This document shows positions 1-7,146 of a DNA stretch of 14,880 bases, piece by piece (within the stretch, counting starts at the first letter, position 1; every line of letters begins with the position of its first letter). The notes beneath the pieces were generated by a model. The model had not been told where the DNA came from. It did not search any database and saw only the letters and a program-made list of their open reading frames with translations. This DNA comes from Candidatus Bathyarchaeota archaeon (GTDB taxonomy: Archaea; Thermoproteota; Bathyarchaeia; TCS64): positions 1 to 14,880 of the forward strand of contig JAGTQJ010000025.1 in assembly GCA_018396515.1 (NCBI GenBank), read 5' to 3'. Made by a program: the position numbers and the translations under genes.

Positions 1-956
1 AGACCTCCATTATCCCTCTGGATTAGGGGGAATATGGGATCCGGGTCTGGAAGAGAGTCCTTTATGTAGCGGATCCCCCTCCCCAGCCTGAGGCACTTGG
101 TGAGGCCTCCCCCCGTGTTGTGAACCATTCCGTGTATCATACCCCTGAAGCTTTCCAGCGCCTCCTTGGCTATGGGGGCGAATAGCCTTGTGGGGGAGAG
201 GAGGGCCTCGCCTAGGGTCATCCCAAGCTCGTCTAGGTATTCGTCCACCCCGTATCTACCCTTATACCTCCCCTTGGAGTGCGATATCTCAGGATATCTC
301 TCTTGGTACATAGAGGCCAGGAGGGCGCATCTCGCCAGGGTTAGCCCATTGCACATTATCCCGCTGTTGACCCTCTCCTCATATCTTGCCCGGCCACCGC
401 TCCTCAGCCCCACTATGAGGTCTCCATCCTGGATCCTCCCTCCTGTTATGGCCTCCTCGAGCCTCACCCGGCCCAGTATGAAGCCCGAGACATCAAGGGT
501 TCTGACCTGGTCTGGGAGGTCGGCCGTCTCGCCCCCAGCGAAGCTTATGGGGATGCCCAGGCCTGAGAGCCTCTTGAAGCAGTCCTTGAACCCATCAGAG
601 AGGGCTTGGAGGAGCATGACTCTATCTATTCTCATCGGGTTGAGAGATATGTTGTCAAGGAAGAGGATGGGCCTCGCACCCACGCATATTATATCGTCTA
701 GGTTCATTGCGACCACGTCTTGGGCCAGCCCCCTGAACCAACTCGGCTCTCCAGTCTCCCTCCAGTATATGTAGCTCAGGATGGGCTTGCTCCCCGCGCC
801 ATCCACGTGCCCGACGAGGCCCCAGCCGGGGTTATCTGGGTCAACCTGAACTGTACAGAAGGCGTCTGGGTATAGGGTCTCGAGGGAGGATTTGAAGGCC
901 TCCACTCCACTCTTTCTGGCGTCTACGCCGAGTTCGCCATACCTCGACATAACCAT
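1..956 (-). CDS. purM: Phosphoribosylformylglycinamidine cyclo-ligase (AIR synthase), divergent form, 3' end outside window
   Basis: PurM closes the imidazole ring of FGAM with ATP to give AIR in de novo purine synthesis in the cytoplasm. Reading the minus strand, the product shows family landmarks in order: SRYGELGVDARKSG at the N-terminus, HVDGAGSKPILSYIYWRETG (ATP/Mg loop), GLAQDVVAMNLDDIICVGA, FAGGETADLPDQVRTLDVSG, CNGLTLARCALLAS, LLSPTRLFAPIAKEAL and HGMVHNTGGGLTK. The 'YWRETG' and 'RYGELGV' wording resembles the long divergent PurM known from Bacteroidetes more than the E. coli form. About 318 residues are visible; the frame is open to base 1, so the C-terminus is missing. Start: in-frame ATGs lie at 980, 956 and 950, after an in-frame TAA at 1029-1031. 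A TATA-like TTTTTA at 993-999 would start transcription near 970, and family members begin at MS.RY, so 956 or 950 is preferred over 980. It is divergent from the polymerase gene; no operon partner is visible. Confidence 0.88.
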   Translation of the reverse strand, partial: MVMSRYGELGVDARKSGVEAFKSSLETLYPDAFCTVQVDPDNPGWGLVGHVDGAGSKPILSYIYWRETGEPSWFRGLAQDVVAMNLDDIICVGARPILFLDNISLNPMRIDRVMLLQALSDGFKDCFKRLSGLGIPISFAGGETADLPDQVRTLDVSGFILGRVRLEEAITGGRIQDGDLIVGLRSGGRARYEERVNSGIMCNGLTLARCALLASMYQERYPEISHSKGRYKGRYGVDEYLDELGMTLGEALLSPTRLFAPIAKEALESFRGMIHGMVHNTGGGLTKCLRLGRGIRYIKDSLPDPDPIFPLIQRDNGG

Positions 957-992
957 CAGCCCGATGCCCTTAATGAACATGGGGATTGGAAC

Positions 993-1068
993 TAAAAAGC
1001 GCGATGATCCAGCCAGCCAATTCCCTCGTTACCTCGGCCCGATGGCCAACTCGGCAGATTTAAAATCT
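993..1068. promoter_or_regulatory. Divergent promoter region between purM and polB
   Basis: A 13-bp inverted repeat, AGATTT-A-AAATCT, lies at 1056-1068 and contains TTTAAAA (1059-1065). It sits about 26-30 bp upstream of the polymerase ATG at 1091, the spacing expected for an archaeal TATA box of a leaderless transcript. A second A/T element, TTTTTA on the minus strand (993-999), is placed correctly for purM. Assignment is by position and composition only. Confidence 0.5.
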
Positions 1069-1090
1069 CGGTCTTCCATGTTTGATTGGG

Positions 1091-3358
1091 ATGCTGAGCT
1101 TCTGGGTTCTCGACATCGCCACGGAGGTTGAGGATGGGCCTGTCGCATGGATCTGGTCCATAGGGGAAGATGGCTCCAGGCTCATAGTCAAGGAACCCTT
1201 CAGGCCAGTATTCTACCTGACAGGAGGCGACCTAGAGGGGATCTCCACATGTTTGGAGGCCTCCAAGGATTTCCCTATCTCCAGCTTCAGCCTGGTCGAG
1301 AGGAGGCTCTCCGGGAGACCGCTGAGGGCGGTGATGGTCTCCGCGATGACAGATGAGCTTGAGGGGCTGGCGGAGAGGCTGAGGAGAAAATGTGGGGCTG
1401 AGGGGGTCTTCGAGGCCGACATAAGGGCCTCCAGCCAGTTCCTCATGAGGAGGAGGATCAGGCCTTCATCCTGGCACGCCGTGGAGGCCTCCGAGTCTGA
1501 GGCCATAGGGGGCTACAAGGTCTACAGGGCCTCGGGTGACTACCAAAGGCTTGAGAGGGTTGGGACGCCGGATCTCAAGGTCTTAGCCTTCGACTCCCTC
1601 CTTTTAGCCAGTAGGGGGACCCCTAAGCCTGAGGTTGACCCCGCCATCGCCATCTCGGCGGTGACCGATAGAGGCGAGGAGAGGCAGTTCTCAGGAGACG
1701 AGGCGGGGCTTCTCAGGGGGTTCATAGGCCTCGTTGAGGGCTACGACCCGGATGTGGTTGTCGGATTCAACACGAACAGGAGGCTCCTCCCATACCTCGC
1801 TGAGAGGTGTAGGAGGCTTGGGTTCAGCCTCTCCATAGGAAGGCTTGGAGCAGAGCCAAGGACGAGCGTGTACGGCCACCAGTCCCTCCAGGGGAGGCTG
1901 AACATAGATCTCTACGACCTTGCCGAGGAGACCCCTGAGATCAAGCTTGAAACCCTCGAGGAGTACTCCTCATATCTAGGCCTGAAGGTTGAATACGACA
2001 CGATCGATGAATACGACCTAGCGGAGGCCTGGGGTAAGGAGAGGTCGAGGGTTCTGGAGTACTCTATGCAGAGGGCTAGAGGGATAATGGAGGTCTATAA
2101 GGCGGTCTCCGACTACATATTCTCGCTATCGGAGATCACGGGCCTCCCAGCGGACCACGTCCTCACGGCTGCAACCGGTTTCAGGGTTGAGAACTATCTC
2201 ATGGGCCTGGCCATGGAGGCAGGTGAACTTGTTCCGCCGAGGGGGGAGGCGGCCTACATGACCTATGCAGGCGGCGTCGTGATGGAGCCCAGGGCGGGCC
2301 TACACGAGGATGTGGCGGTCATAGACTTCAAGAGCATGTATCCAAACATCATGATGAAGTATAACATCTCCTTCGACACACTGAGCGTCGACGGCGTCCA
2401 CAGGGCCCCGAACCTGCCCCATGCCTTCAAGGAGGAGGTCGGATTCATCCCAAGGGCGCTGAAGGGGCTTCTGGAGGAGAGGGAGAGGGCTAGGAGGCTG
2501 GCGGATATGCATCCAGAGGGCTCTGTCGAGAGGAGGGTTCTGGAGGCCAGGCAGAGGGCCCTCAAGGTCATAGCCAACGCCACATACGGGTATATGGGCT
2601 GGACCGGCGCAAGGTGGTACTGCAGGGAGGCTGCTGAGGCGACCTCAGCCTGGGGAAGGGAGACGATAAGGTCGGCCATGGAGAGGGCTAAGGGGCTTGG
2701 CCTCGAGATAATCTACGGGGACACGGACAGCCTCTTCGTGAGGGACGACCCTGAGAGGATCAGGAGCCTACTGGGATGGATAAGTGAGGCCCTGGGCATG
2801 GAGGCCAGGGTGGATAGGAGGTATAGGAAGGTCCTCTTCACCGAGGCTAAGAAGAGGTATGGAGGCCTCAGGGATGATGGAAGGATAGAGACCGTGGGCC
2901 TAGAGGTCGTCAGGGGGGACTGGAGCGCCATAGCCAAGGAGGCCCAGCTCGCAGCCCTAGAGGCCATCCTGAAGGAGGGGAGGGAGGAGGCGGTGGAGAG
3001 GGTTAGGGAGACCATAGAGGCCCTGAGGGAGGGGAGGGTTCCCATAAAGAAGCTTATAATATGGAAGAAGCTGACGAAGGGGGTTGAGGAGTATGAGGTA
3101 GCCGCCCCCCACGTAACCGTGGCCAAGAGGATGATAGAGGCTGGGTGGAGCGTCAAGCCGGGGGACATGGTCGGCTTCATCATCATGAGGGGGAGGGGGA
3201 GGCTATATGAGAAGGCGGTCCCATACTTCGAGGCAGACCCATCAAGGGTTGATGTGGACTACTATATCGAGAAGCAGGTGATACCCCCAGTGGCGAGGCT
3301 GCTCTCGGCCATCGGGATCCCCGAGAGAACACTGGGGGAACTGGTGTTAAAAAAATAA
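1091..3358 (+). CDS. Family-B DNA polymerase with intact polymerase motifs and disrupted exonuclease motifs
   Basis: A template-directed DNA polymerase of 755 residues, of ordinary archaeal PolB size. Using numbering from a TTG at 1082 (subtract 3 for the ATG start): the N-terminal domain runs to about 160, the exonuclease-like domain 165-345, palm/fingers 390-605, thumb to 758. Polymerase motifs look functional: motif A DFKSMYPNI with D415, motif B K495..N499ATYG, motif C YGDTDS with D547 and D549, then KKRYGG at 590. The proofreading domain does not: Exo I reads AFDSLLL instead of FDIET (D171 kept, Glu lost), Exo II reads GFNTNRRLLPYL (Phe-Asp replaced by Arg234-Leu235), and Exo III reads EYSMQR (Asp replaced by Arg331). 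The domain otherwise aligns well, so it has probably lost catalysis but kept its fold. Start 1091 (ATG) is chosen over TTG 1082 because the TATA-like TTTAAAA predicts a leaderless start there. Which PolB paralogue group it belongs to cannot be settled by eye. Confidence 0.93.
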   Translation: MLSFWVLDIATEVEDGPVAWIWSIGEDGSRLIVKEPFRPVFYLTGGDLEGISTCLEASKDFPISSFSLVERRLSGRPLRAVMVSAMTDELEGLAERLRRKCGAEGVFEADIRASSQFLMRRRIRPSSWHAVEASESEAIGGYKVYRASGDYQRLERVGTPDLKVLAFDSLLLASRGTPKPEVDPAIAISAVTDRGEERQFSGDEAGLLRGFIGLVEGYDPDVVVGFNTNRRLLPYLAERCRRLGFSLSIGRLGAEPRTSVYGHQSLQGRLNIDLYDLAEETPEIKLETLEEYSSYLGLKVEYDTIDEYDLAEAWGKERSRVLEYSMQRARGIMEVYKAVSDYIFSLSEITGLPADHVLTAATGFRVENYLMGLAMEAGELVPPRGEAAYMTYAGGVVMEPRAGLHEDVAVIDFKSMYPNIMMKYNISFDTLSVDGVHRAPNLPHAFKEEVGFIPRALKGLLEERERARRLADMHPEGSVERRVLEARQRALKVIANATYGYMGWTGARWYCREAAEATSAWGRETIRSAMERAKGLGLEIIYGDTDSLFVRDDPERIRSLLGWISEALGMEARVDRRYRKVLFTEAKKRYGGLRDDGRIETVGLEVVRGDWSAIAKEAQLAALEAILKEGREEAVERVRETIEALREGRVPIKKLIIWKKLTKGVEEYEVAAPHVTVAKRMIEAGWSVKPGDMVGFIIMRGRGRLYEKAVPYFEADPSRVDVDYYIEKQVIPPVARLLSAIGIPERTLGELVLKK

Positions 3359-3413
3359 CCCATGGCTCTCAATAAAACAGTGTAGGAGACTAGGTGGGAG
3401 ATGTAGGAGGAGG

Positions 3414-3464
3414 AAGGGCCTCGAGCCCTTGTCCATGCGGCCTCGCAGCGAGTTCACCGCACCC
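3414..3464. other. Structured intergenic segment, two adjacent hairpins
   Basis: Between the polymerase stop and the next promoter lie AAGGGC-CTCGA-GCCCTT (3414-3430), a perfect 6-bp stem, and TGCGG...CCGCA (3436-3461) enclosing CTCG-CAG-CGAG (3442-3452). No U-tract follows, so an intrinsic terminator is not obvious. It could be a small RNA or a mere relic. I do not recognise a family: no box C/D, no H/ACA tail and no tRNA core is visible. Confidence 0.3.
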
Positions 3465-3475
3465 CCTCAGGCTTA

Positions 3476-3523
3476 GATATATACTGTTCAAGCTCAAATC
3501 CTGTATCGGGAAGGAACGGAGAG
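3476..3523 (+). promoter_or_regulatory. TATA box and Shine-Dalgarno of the nucleotidyltransferase/kinase gene
   Basis: GATATATAC at 3476-3484 is a strong TATA candidate, predicting transcription from about 3505. GGAGAG at 3518-3523 lies 4 nt before a TTG at 3528, which decides the TTG start over the ATG at 3537. Confidence 0.5.
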
Positions 3524-3527
3524 CTCG

Positions 3528-5141
3528 TTGGATGAGATGGAGAGGCAGCTCCTCGACGCCTTGAGGGCCATAAACCCGGGGGTCTTCGCCGTAGCCCTCC
3601 TCGAGGTCGATGAGGGTTATTCGGAGGTCCTGGCGGTTGTCGAGGATTTCAGGGAGGCCTTCCAGAGGCGCATAATCAGGCTAGGGGGGAGGGAGTTCGA
3701 GCTTCTACTCATAGATAGGGAGCTCTTCGAGTCCGATGTCCTGAACTCCGCCCTCCTAGAGGCAGTCGCGTGGAGGCTCCTCATCCCATACAGGGGGGTT
3801 ATGGGAGGGGAGTACATCGACGAGCTGGTTAGGAGGTACAGGTACAAGAAGGTCAGGGAGAGCCTCTCGGGCCTGGTCCTGGAGCACCCCCTTCTCTCAA
3901 CGGAGCTTTTGATAGACCCCAGATACTTCGTCGCGGATATCCTCCTAAGGGTCTCCCATGGGGACCTCCCATCCTCCCTCCTCCAGAGGCTCGAGGAGGG
4001 GGGGCCAAGCTCCATGATGGGCTATGAGGAGGCCATCCGAGGCCTCGAGAGGGATGGGGCGATCTTCAGGGTTAACGGCCACTTCAAGGTTGACCCGGGC
4101 TTCGCGGCCTCTGTGAAGAGGAGGTTACCCCTCCATGACCATATAACCAGGGCGCATAGGCTGATGAGGAGGGCCTTGAAGCTTGGCCCAAGCTGGGTGA
4201 GGGGCCTCCTCCAGCTCCTGCTCCAGAGCCCCCTCGACCCCCTCCCTATATCCGCGCCGAGATCGGTTGAGGCCCAGAGGGCTGGTAGGTATGTCTATTA
4301 TCCCACGGCTAGGGGTTTAACCCCCCTCTCAAGGGCCCTGGACCTCCCCTCGATGCTCTCAGCCCTCGAGGGGTCTGAGGTAGAGGAGCTAAGGATCCGG
4401 AGGTATGGCAGCGTCCTCAACGAGGTCTACCTGCTCACCTACCTGGCGGGCGGTGAGGTTCGAAGGGTGGTGATGAAGCGTTACCCATCCTGGACGGGCA
4501 TCAAGTGGGCTCCGATAGCCCTCTGGACCCTCGGGACGAGGAACTTCTCTGTCATGGGCAGGACCAGAATGGAGAGGGAGTGCGCCACGTCGAGCCTCCT
4601 GAGGAGGGAGGGAATCCCAGCCCCAGGGGTCCTGCAGGCGAGCTTCGAAGACCAGCTAATAATTAGGGAGTATATAGATGGTGAGAGCCTGGCCGAATCG
4701 GTGAAGAGGGTGGTTAAAGGGGTGGGAAGGAGGAATGAGCTTGAGCTTATACGCAGAGCCGGAGGCCTGGTGGCGGCGGTTCACAGGGTGGGCGCCATCC
4801 TAGGGGACTGCAAGCCCGAGAACTTCATAGTGGCAGGGGATGACCCAACCATTGTAGACCTCGAGCAGGGGGGGAGGAGCGACGAGAGGGCCTGGGACCT
4901 GGCCGAGTTCATGTACTACTCAGGCCACTACGCCGACCCTCTAGACCCAGCCGCGAACATGGTCAAGGTCTCTGAATCCTTCATAGAAGGATACCTGGAG
5001 GGTGGAGGCGAGGTCGAATATGTAGCGGAGGCATCGAAGCTGAGATATGCGAAGGTCTTCACTCCCATAGTGCTCCCACACATCCTACTGGCAATTTCGA
5101 GGGCCTGCCGCTCCAGAGCGGAAAGACTAACACCCCGCTAA
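3528..5141 (+). CDS. Predicted kinase of the Bud32/RIO-like fold with N-terminal nucleotidyltransferase-like domain
   Basis: A 537-residue soluble protein without signal peptide or membrane helices. The C-terminal half is a small atypical kinase: VVMKRYP with K317, MERECATSSLLRREGIPAPG with E349 or E351 as the helix-C glutamate, hinge LIIREYIDGES (377-387), catalytic GDCKPENF with D427 and N432, and VDLEQGG with D444 in place of DFG. The HxGD-type loop and DLE metal motif are like Bud32 and related archaeal kinases. Residues 16-150 look like a minimal nucleotidyltransferase domain plus helical bundle (YSEVLAVVEDF, ELLLIDRELFES, LLIPYRGVMGGEYIDEL), but the usual GS motif before the acidic residues is absent (LEVDEGYSE), so transfer activity is doubtful. 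Residues 150-215 resemble a winged-helix-like linker. Substrate unknown; protein or small-molecule phosphorylation are both possible. It has its own promoter and is followed by a non-coding gap, so it looks monocistronic. Family membership is my inference from motifs. Confidence 0.75.
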   Translation: MDEMERQLLDALRAINPGVFAVALLEVDEGYSEVLAVVEDFREAFQRRIIRLGGREFELLLIDRELFESDVLNSALLEAVAWRLLIPYRGVMGGEYIDELVRRYRYKKVRESLSGLVLEHPLLSTELLIDPRYFVADILLRVSHGDLPSSLLQRLEEGGPSSMMGYEEAIRGLERDGAIFRVNGHFKVDPGFAASVKRRLPLHDHITRAHRLMRRALKLGPSWVRGLLQLLLQSPLDPLPISAPRSVEAQRAGRYVYYPTARGLTPLSRALDLPSMLSALEGSEVEELRIRRYGSVLNEVYLLTYLAGGEVRRVVMKRYPSWTGIKWAPIALWTLGTRNFSVMGRTRMERECATSSLLRREGIPAPGVLQASFEDQLIIREYIDGESLAESVKRVVKGVGRRNELELIRRAGGLVAAVHRVGAILGDCKPENFIVAGDDPTIVDLEQGGRSDERAWDLAEFMYYSGHYADPLDPAANMVKVSESFIEGYLEGGGEVEYVAEASKLRYAKVFTPIVLPHILLAISRACRSRAERLTPR

Positions 5142-5147
5142 ACTGAA

Positions 5148-5187
5148 AAAATAAGGGAGAGATAAATAAAATAAGGGAGAGATAAAT
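5148..5187. repeat. Perfect 20-bp tandem repeat, two copies
   Basis: The unit AAAATAAGGGAGAGATAAAT occurs at 5148-5167 and again at 5168-5187 with no spacer and no mismatch, 7 bp after the kinase gene stop. Each unit carries purine-rich GGGAGAG and the TATA-like GATAAAT. It could be replication slippage in a 3' flank or a paired protein-binding site. Confidence 0.85.
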
Positions 5188-5408
5188 TATGTTGCTAAAA
5201 TTAAAATAACACAACATTCGCTTCATTCGTTATGGCTCTGTATGGACCAGTGGGAGGTCGGGGTCTTCCGCTTGTCCAGGCGGGAGCAGCTCCACGCCCT
5301 TGAGGTAAGATCCCCTCATCTTTAGGGGGGCTCATGGCACCTCTGAGATCTGTCCCCCTGAAGGGGGGCCCGGCCCAAAGTCCACGATGCCTTGGTGGTA
5401 TAATATCG
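5188..5408. other. Non-coding gap between convergent genes
   Basis: No supportable gene here. It contains two G/C hairpins: CCCCT-CATCTTT-AGGGG at 5312-5328 and CCCCC-TGAA-GGGGG at 5354-5367. Because the flanking genes converge, these may help to end transcription, mainly of the minus-strand regulator, but neither has a clear T-tract. A 27-codon frame at 5242-5325 uses ordinary codons yet has no ribosome site. Confidence 0.4.
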
Positions 5409-5930
5409 CTAGGCTGACCACTTCAACGGGTTCTTCTTCCCCTCTTTATAAGCTTCGGCCAGCTGGATGTTCGGGGTCTCCTTCAAGGTGTCGAAGACCA
5501 TGCATGTCAGGGTCTTCTCAATTCCCTCTATCATCCTCAGCTTGTCTATCACGAACCTCCCTATGGATGCGACATCCCGGTCCTTCACCTTTATCAGGAT
5601 GTCCCAGTCCCCGGTTATGATGTGGACCTCTTGGACCTCTGGGAACTTGGCAACCTCCCTGGCTATCTGGCGTTGGTCTAGGGGCCTCTCTACCCCAGGG
5701 GTCCTGTAGGTGAAGGATGCCAGGATGAAGGCTGTTGTGCCCCTTCCCAGCTTTGATGCGTCTAGGAGGGCCGTGTAGCCCTTTATGATCCCCGTCTCCT
5801 CCATCCTCTTGATCCTCGAGTATATGGTTGTCGCGGGGCTCTCCAACCTCTCCCCCATCTCCTTCACGCTCATCTTAGCGTCCCTCTGGAGGAGCCTCAG
5901 TATCTCCACGTCCTTCTCATCCAGCTCCAT
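5409..5930 (-). CDS. Lrp/AsnC family transcriptional regulator
   Basis: A 173-residue regulator of the feast/famine family. Residues 3-60 form the AsnC-type winged helix-turn-helix (LDEKDVEILRLLQRDAKMS..., recognition helix around SPATTIYSRIKRMEETGII), followed by GYTALLDASKLG and the RAM/AsnC effector-binding domain (about 62-150), including the FPEVQEVHIITGDWDILIKV core. The C-terminal 20 residues are a basic tail. Such proteins form dimers and octamers that bind DNA and sense amino acids. Start ATG 5930; a TATA-like element that overlaps a palindrome (5959-5972) lies about 30-40 bp upstream, giving a short leader. It is divergent from an asparagine synthetase gene, so asparagine, aspartate or a related amino acid is a reasonable effector; this is inference from the neighbour. 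Confidence 0.93.
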   Translation of the reverse strand: MELDEKDVEILRLLQRDAKMSVKEMGERLESPATTIYSRIKRMEETGIIKGYTALLDASKLGRGTTAFILASFTYRTPGVERPLDQRQIAREVAKFPEVQEVHIITGDWDILIKVKDRDVASIGRFVIDKLRMIEGIEKTLTCMVFDTLKETPNIQLAEAYKEGKKNPLKWSA

Positions 5931-5958
5931 GGGCTATCGAAAAAATTACTAAGATTTC

Positions 5959-6031
5959 AACATATTTATGTTTTTATTCGTATTTTTTATGAAGATTTAT
6001 GGAAAAAATTTATATCTGAGGGGGAGGAGGG
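5959..6031. promoter_or_regulatory. Divergent regulator/asparagine synthetase promoter with palindromic operator candidate
   Basis: AACATA-TT-TATGTT (5959-5972) is a perfect 14-bp inverted repeat that overlaps the minus-strand TATA position of the Lrp/AsnC gene, as expected for autorepression. On the plus strand TTTATAT (6009-6015) is 26-32 bp before the GTG at 6041, and GGAGGAGGG (6022-6030) may serve as ribosome site. The intervening sequence is very A/T-rich with runs of T and A, typical of Lrp wrapping sites. Confidence 0.5.
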
Positions 6032-6040
6032 CGATGTCTT

Positions 6041-7039
6041 GTGGTCCTGCAGGAGATGGAGATGAGGGAACTGGTGTGCGGGGTGGTGGACCGGTACAGG
6101 TATATTAGGAGGCCTGAGATGAGGCTTGTCCTGAGGGTTCAGGATGAGATCCTCTCGGCCCTGAGGGACTTCCTCAGGGGTGAGGGGTTCATCGAGATCC
6201 TGGCCCCCGTAATCGGGCCCGTGACCGACCCGGGGATCAGGGGCGCCAGGCAGGCCTCCATAGACTACTACGGCCACGGGTTCAAGCTGATGAGCAGCAT
6301 GATCCTATACAAGCAGATGGCCCTTCTCAGCGTTGATAGGGTCTTCGCCCTCTCCCCGAATATACGCCTTGAGCCCGAGGAGTCGGTGAGGACTGGGAGG
6401 CATCTAGCGGAGTTCCGCCAGGTGGATGTGGAGATGGCCCATGCAACCTACCATGACGCCATGAACCTAGGCGAGAGGATGGTCGCCTATGTCCTGGGGA
6501 GGGTCTCCAGGGCCTGCTCCGGGGAGCTGGAGGCCTTGGGGAGGGAGCTCAGGCCTCCGAGGACCCCCTTCGAGAGGATCAGCTACGGGGAGGCCCTGGA
6601 GATCTTGAGATCTGAGGGCTTCAGGGTAGAGTATGGGGTGGAGATACCTTGGGATGCTGAGGAGGCTATCTCGAGCATGTTCGACTCCCCCTTCTGGATA
6701 TACGATTACCCCATGACGGCCAGGGGGTTCTACGACAGGGAGGACCCTGAGAGGCCTGGGATTCTGAGGGACTTCGACCTCATATACCCAGAGGGGTTCG
6801 GGGAGGGGGTCTCTGGAGGGGAGAGGGAGTATCAAGCAGAGAGGGTCCTGGAGAGGATGAGGATGAGGGGTGAGGACCCGAGGGATTATGGATGGTACAT
6901 AGAGATGCTCAAGGAGGGGGTTCCCCCCTCAGCCGGCTTCGGCATAGGAGTGGAGAGATTGACCCGATACATATGTGGCCTGAGATGCATCTGGGACGCG
7001 GTCCCATTCCCGAAGGTTCCGGGGATCCCCTCCCCATAA
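6041..7039 (+). CDS. Archaeal-type asparagine synthetase related to class II aspartyl/asparaginyl-tRNA synthetases
   Basis: A 332-residue protein with the class II synthetase catalytic core but no N-terminal anticodon-binding domain: the OB-fold is absent and the protein begins almost directly with the helix before motif 1. Seen are motif 1 region EGFIEILAPVIGPVTDPG (48-65), FKLMSSMILYKQM (81-93, substrate loop), motif 2 RTGRHLAEFRQVDVEMA (118-134, R126), and motif 3 GFGIGVERLTRYICG (299-313, R306). This is the architecture of the archaeal AspRS-like asparagine synthetase (AS-AR) that makes asparagine from aspartate via aspartyl-AMP. An archaic tRNA-independent synthetase paralogue is the main alternative reading. 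Start GTG 6041 fits the TATA spacing; ATG 6056 is the next option. The divergent Lrp/AsnC regulator mirrors the asnC-asnA pair of E. coli with a non-identical enzyme lineage. Its last 66 codons recur downstream as a perfect duplication. Confidence 0.87.
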   Translation: MVLQEMEMRELVCGVVDRYRYIRRPEMRLVLRVQDEILSALRDFLRGEGFIEILAPVIGPVTDPGIRGARQASIDYYGHGFKLMSSMILYKQMALLSVDRVFALSPNIRLEPEESVRTGRHLAEFRQVDVEMAHATYHDAMNLGERMVAYVLGRVSRACSGELEALGRELRPPRTPFERISYGEALEILRSEGFRVEYGVEIPWDAEEAISSMFDSPFWIYDYPMTARGFYDREDPERPGILRDFDLIYPEGFGEGVSGGEREYQAERVLERMRMRGEDPRDYGWYIEMLKEGVPPSAGFGIGVERLTRYICGLRCIWDAVPFPKVPGIPSP

Positions 7040-7138
7040 CCCCTTTAAAACGCATAAAACCAAAAATCATCGAACTTAAGGGATTAACATAAAGGGCTCA
7101 ACCTCATAACCCCAACGACTAATTAAATATGACCGGGC
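6838..7138 (+). repeat. 301-bp direct repeat, copy 1 (3' end of asparagine synthetase and its flank)
   Basis: Copy 1 covers about the last 66 codons of the synthetase gene and 99 bp beyond its stop. Every base I compared matches copy 2 at an offset of exactly 309. The bases before differ (c versus g) and the bases after differ (t versus c), so these are the true edges. Confidence 0.95.
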
Positions 7139-7146
7139 TATTCCTG

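Noticed and set aside
166..1131. Plus-strand frames of 202 and 79 codons over the purM region
   Set aside because: They are antisense to purM, whose minus-strand translation carries all family motifs in order.
3484..3511. tRNA T-arm-like string GTTCAAGCTCAAATCC
   Set aside because: No matching stem, anticodon arm or acceptor stem could be assembled around it on either strand.
5242..5325. 27-codon frame beginning MDQWEVGVFRL
   Set aside because: Codons look ordinary, but it is very short, has no ribosome site or promoter, and matches nothing I know; it may be a relic.
5312..5367. Two G/C hairpins as strong intrinsic terminators
   Set aside because: Neither is followed by a T-run on either strand, so only a weak structural note is justified.
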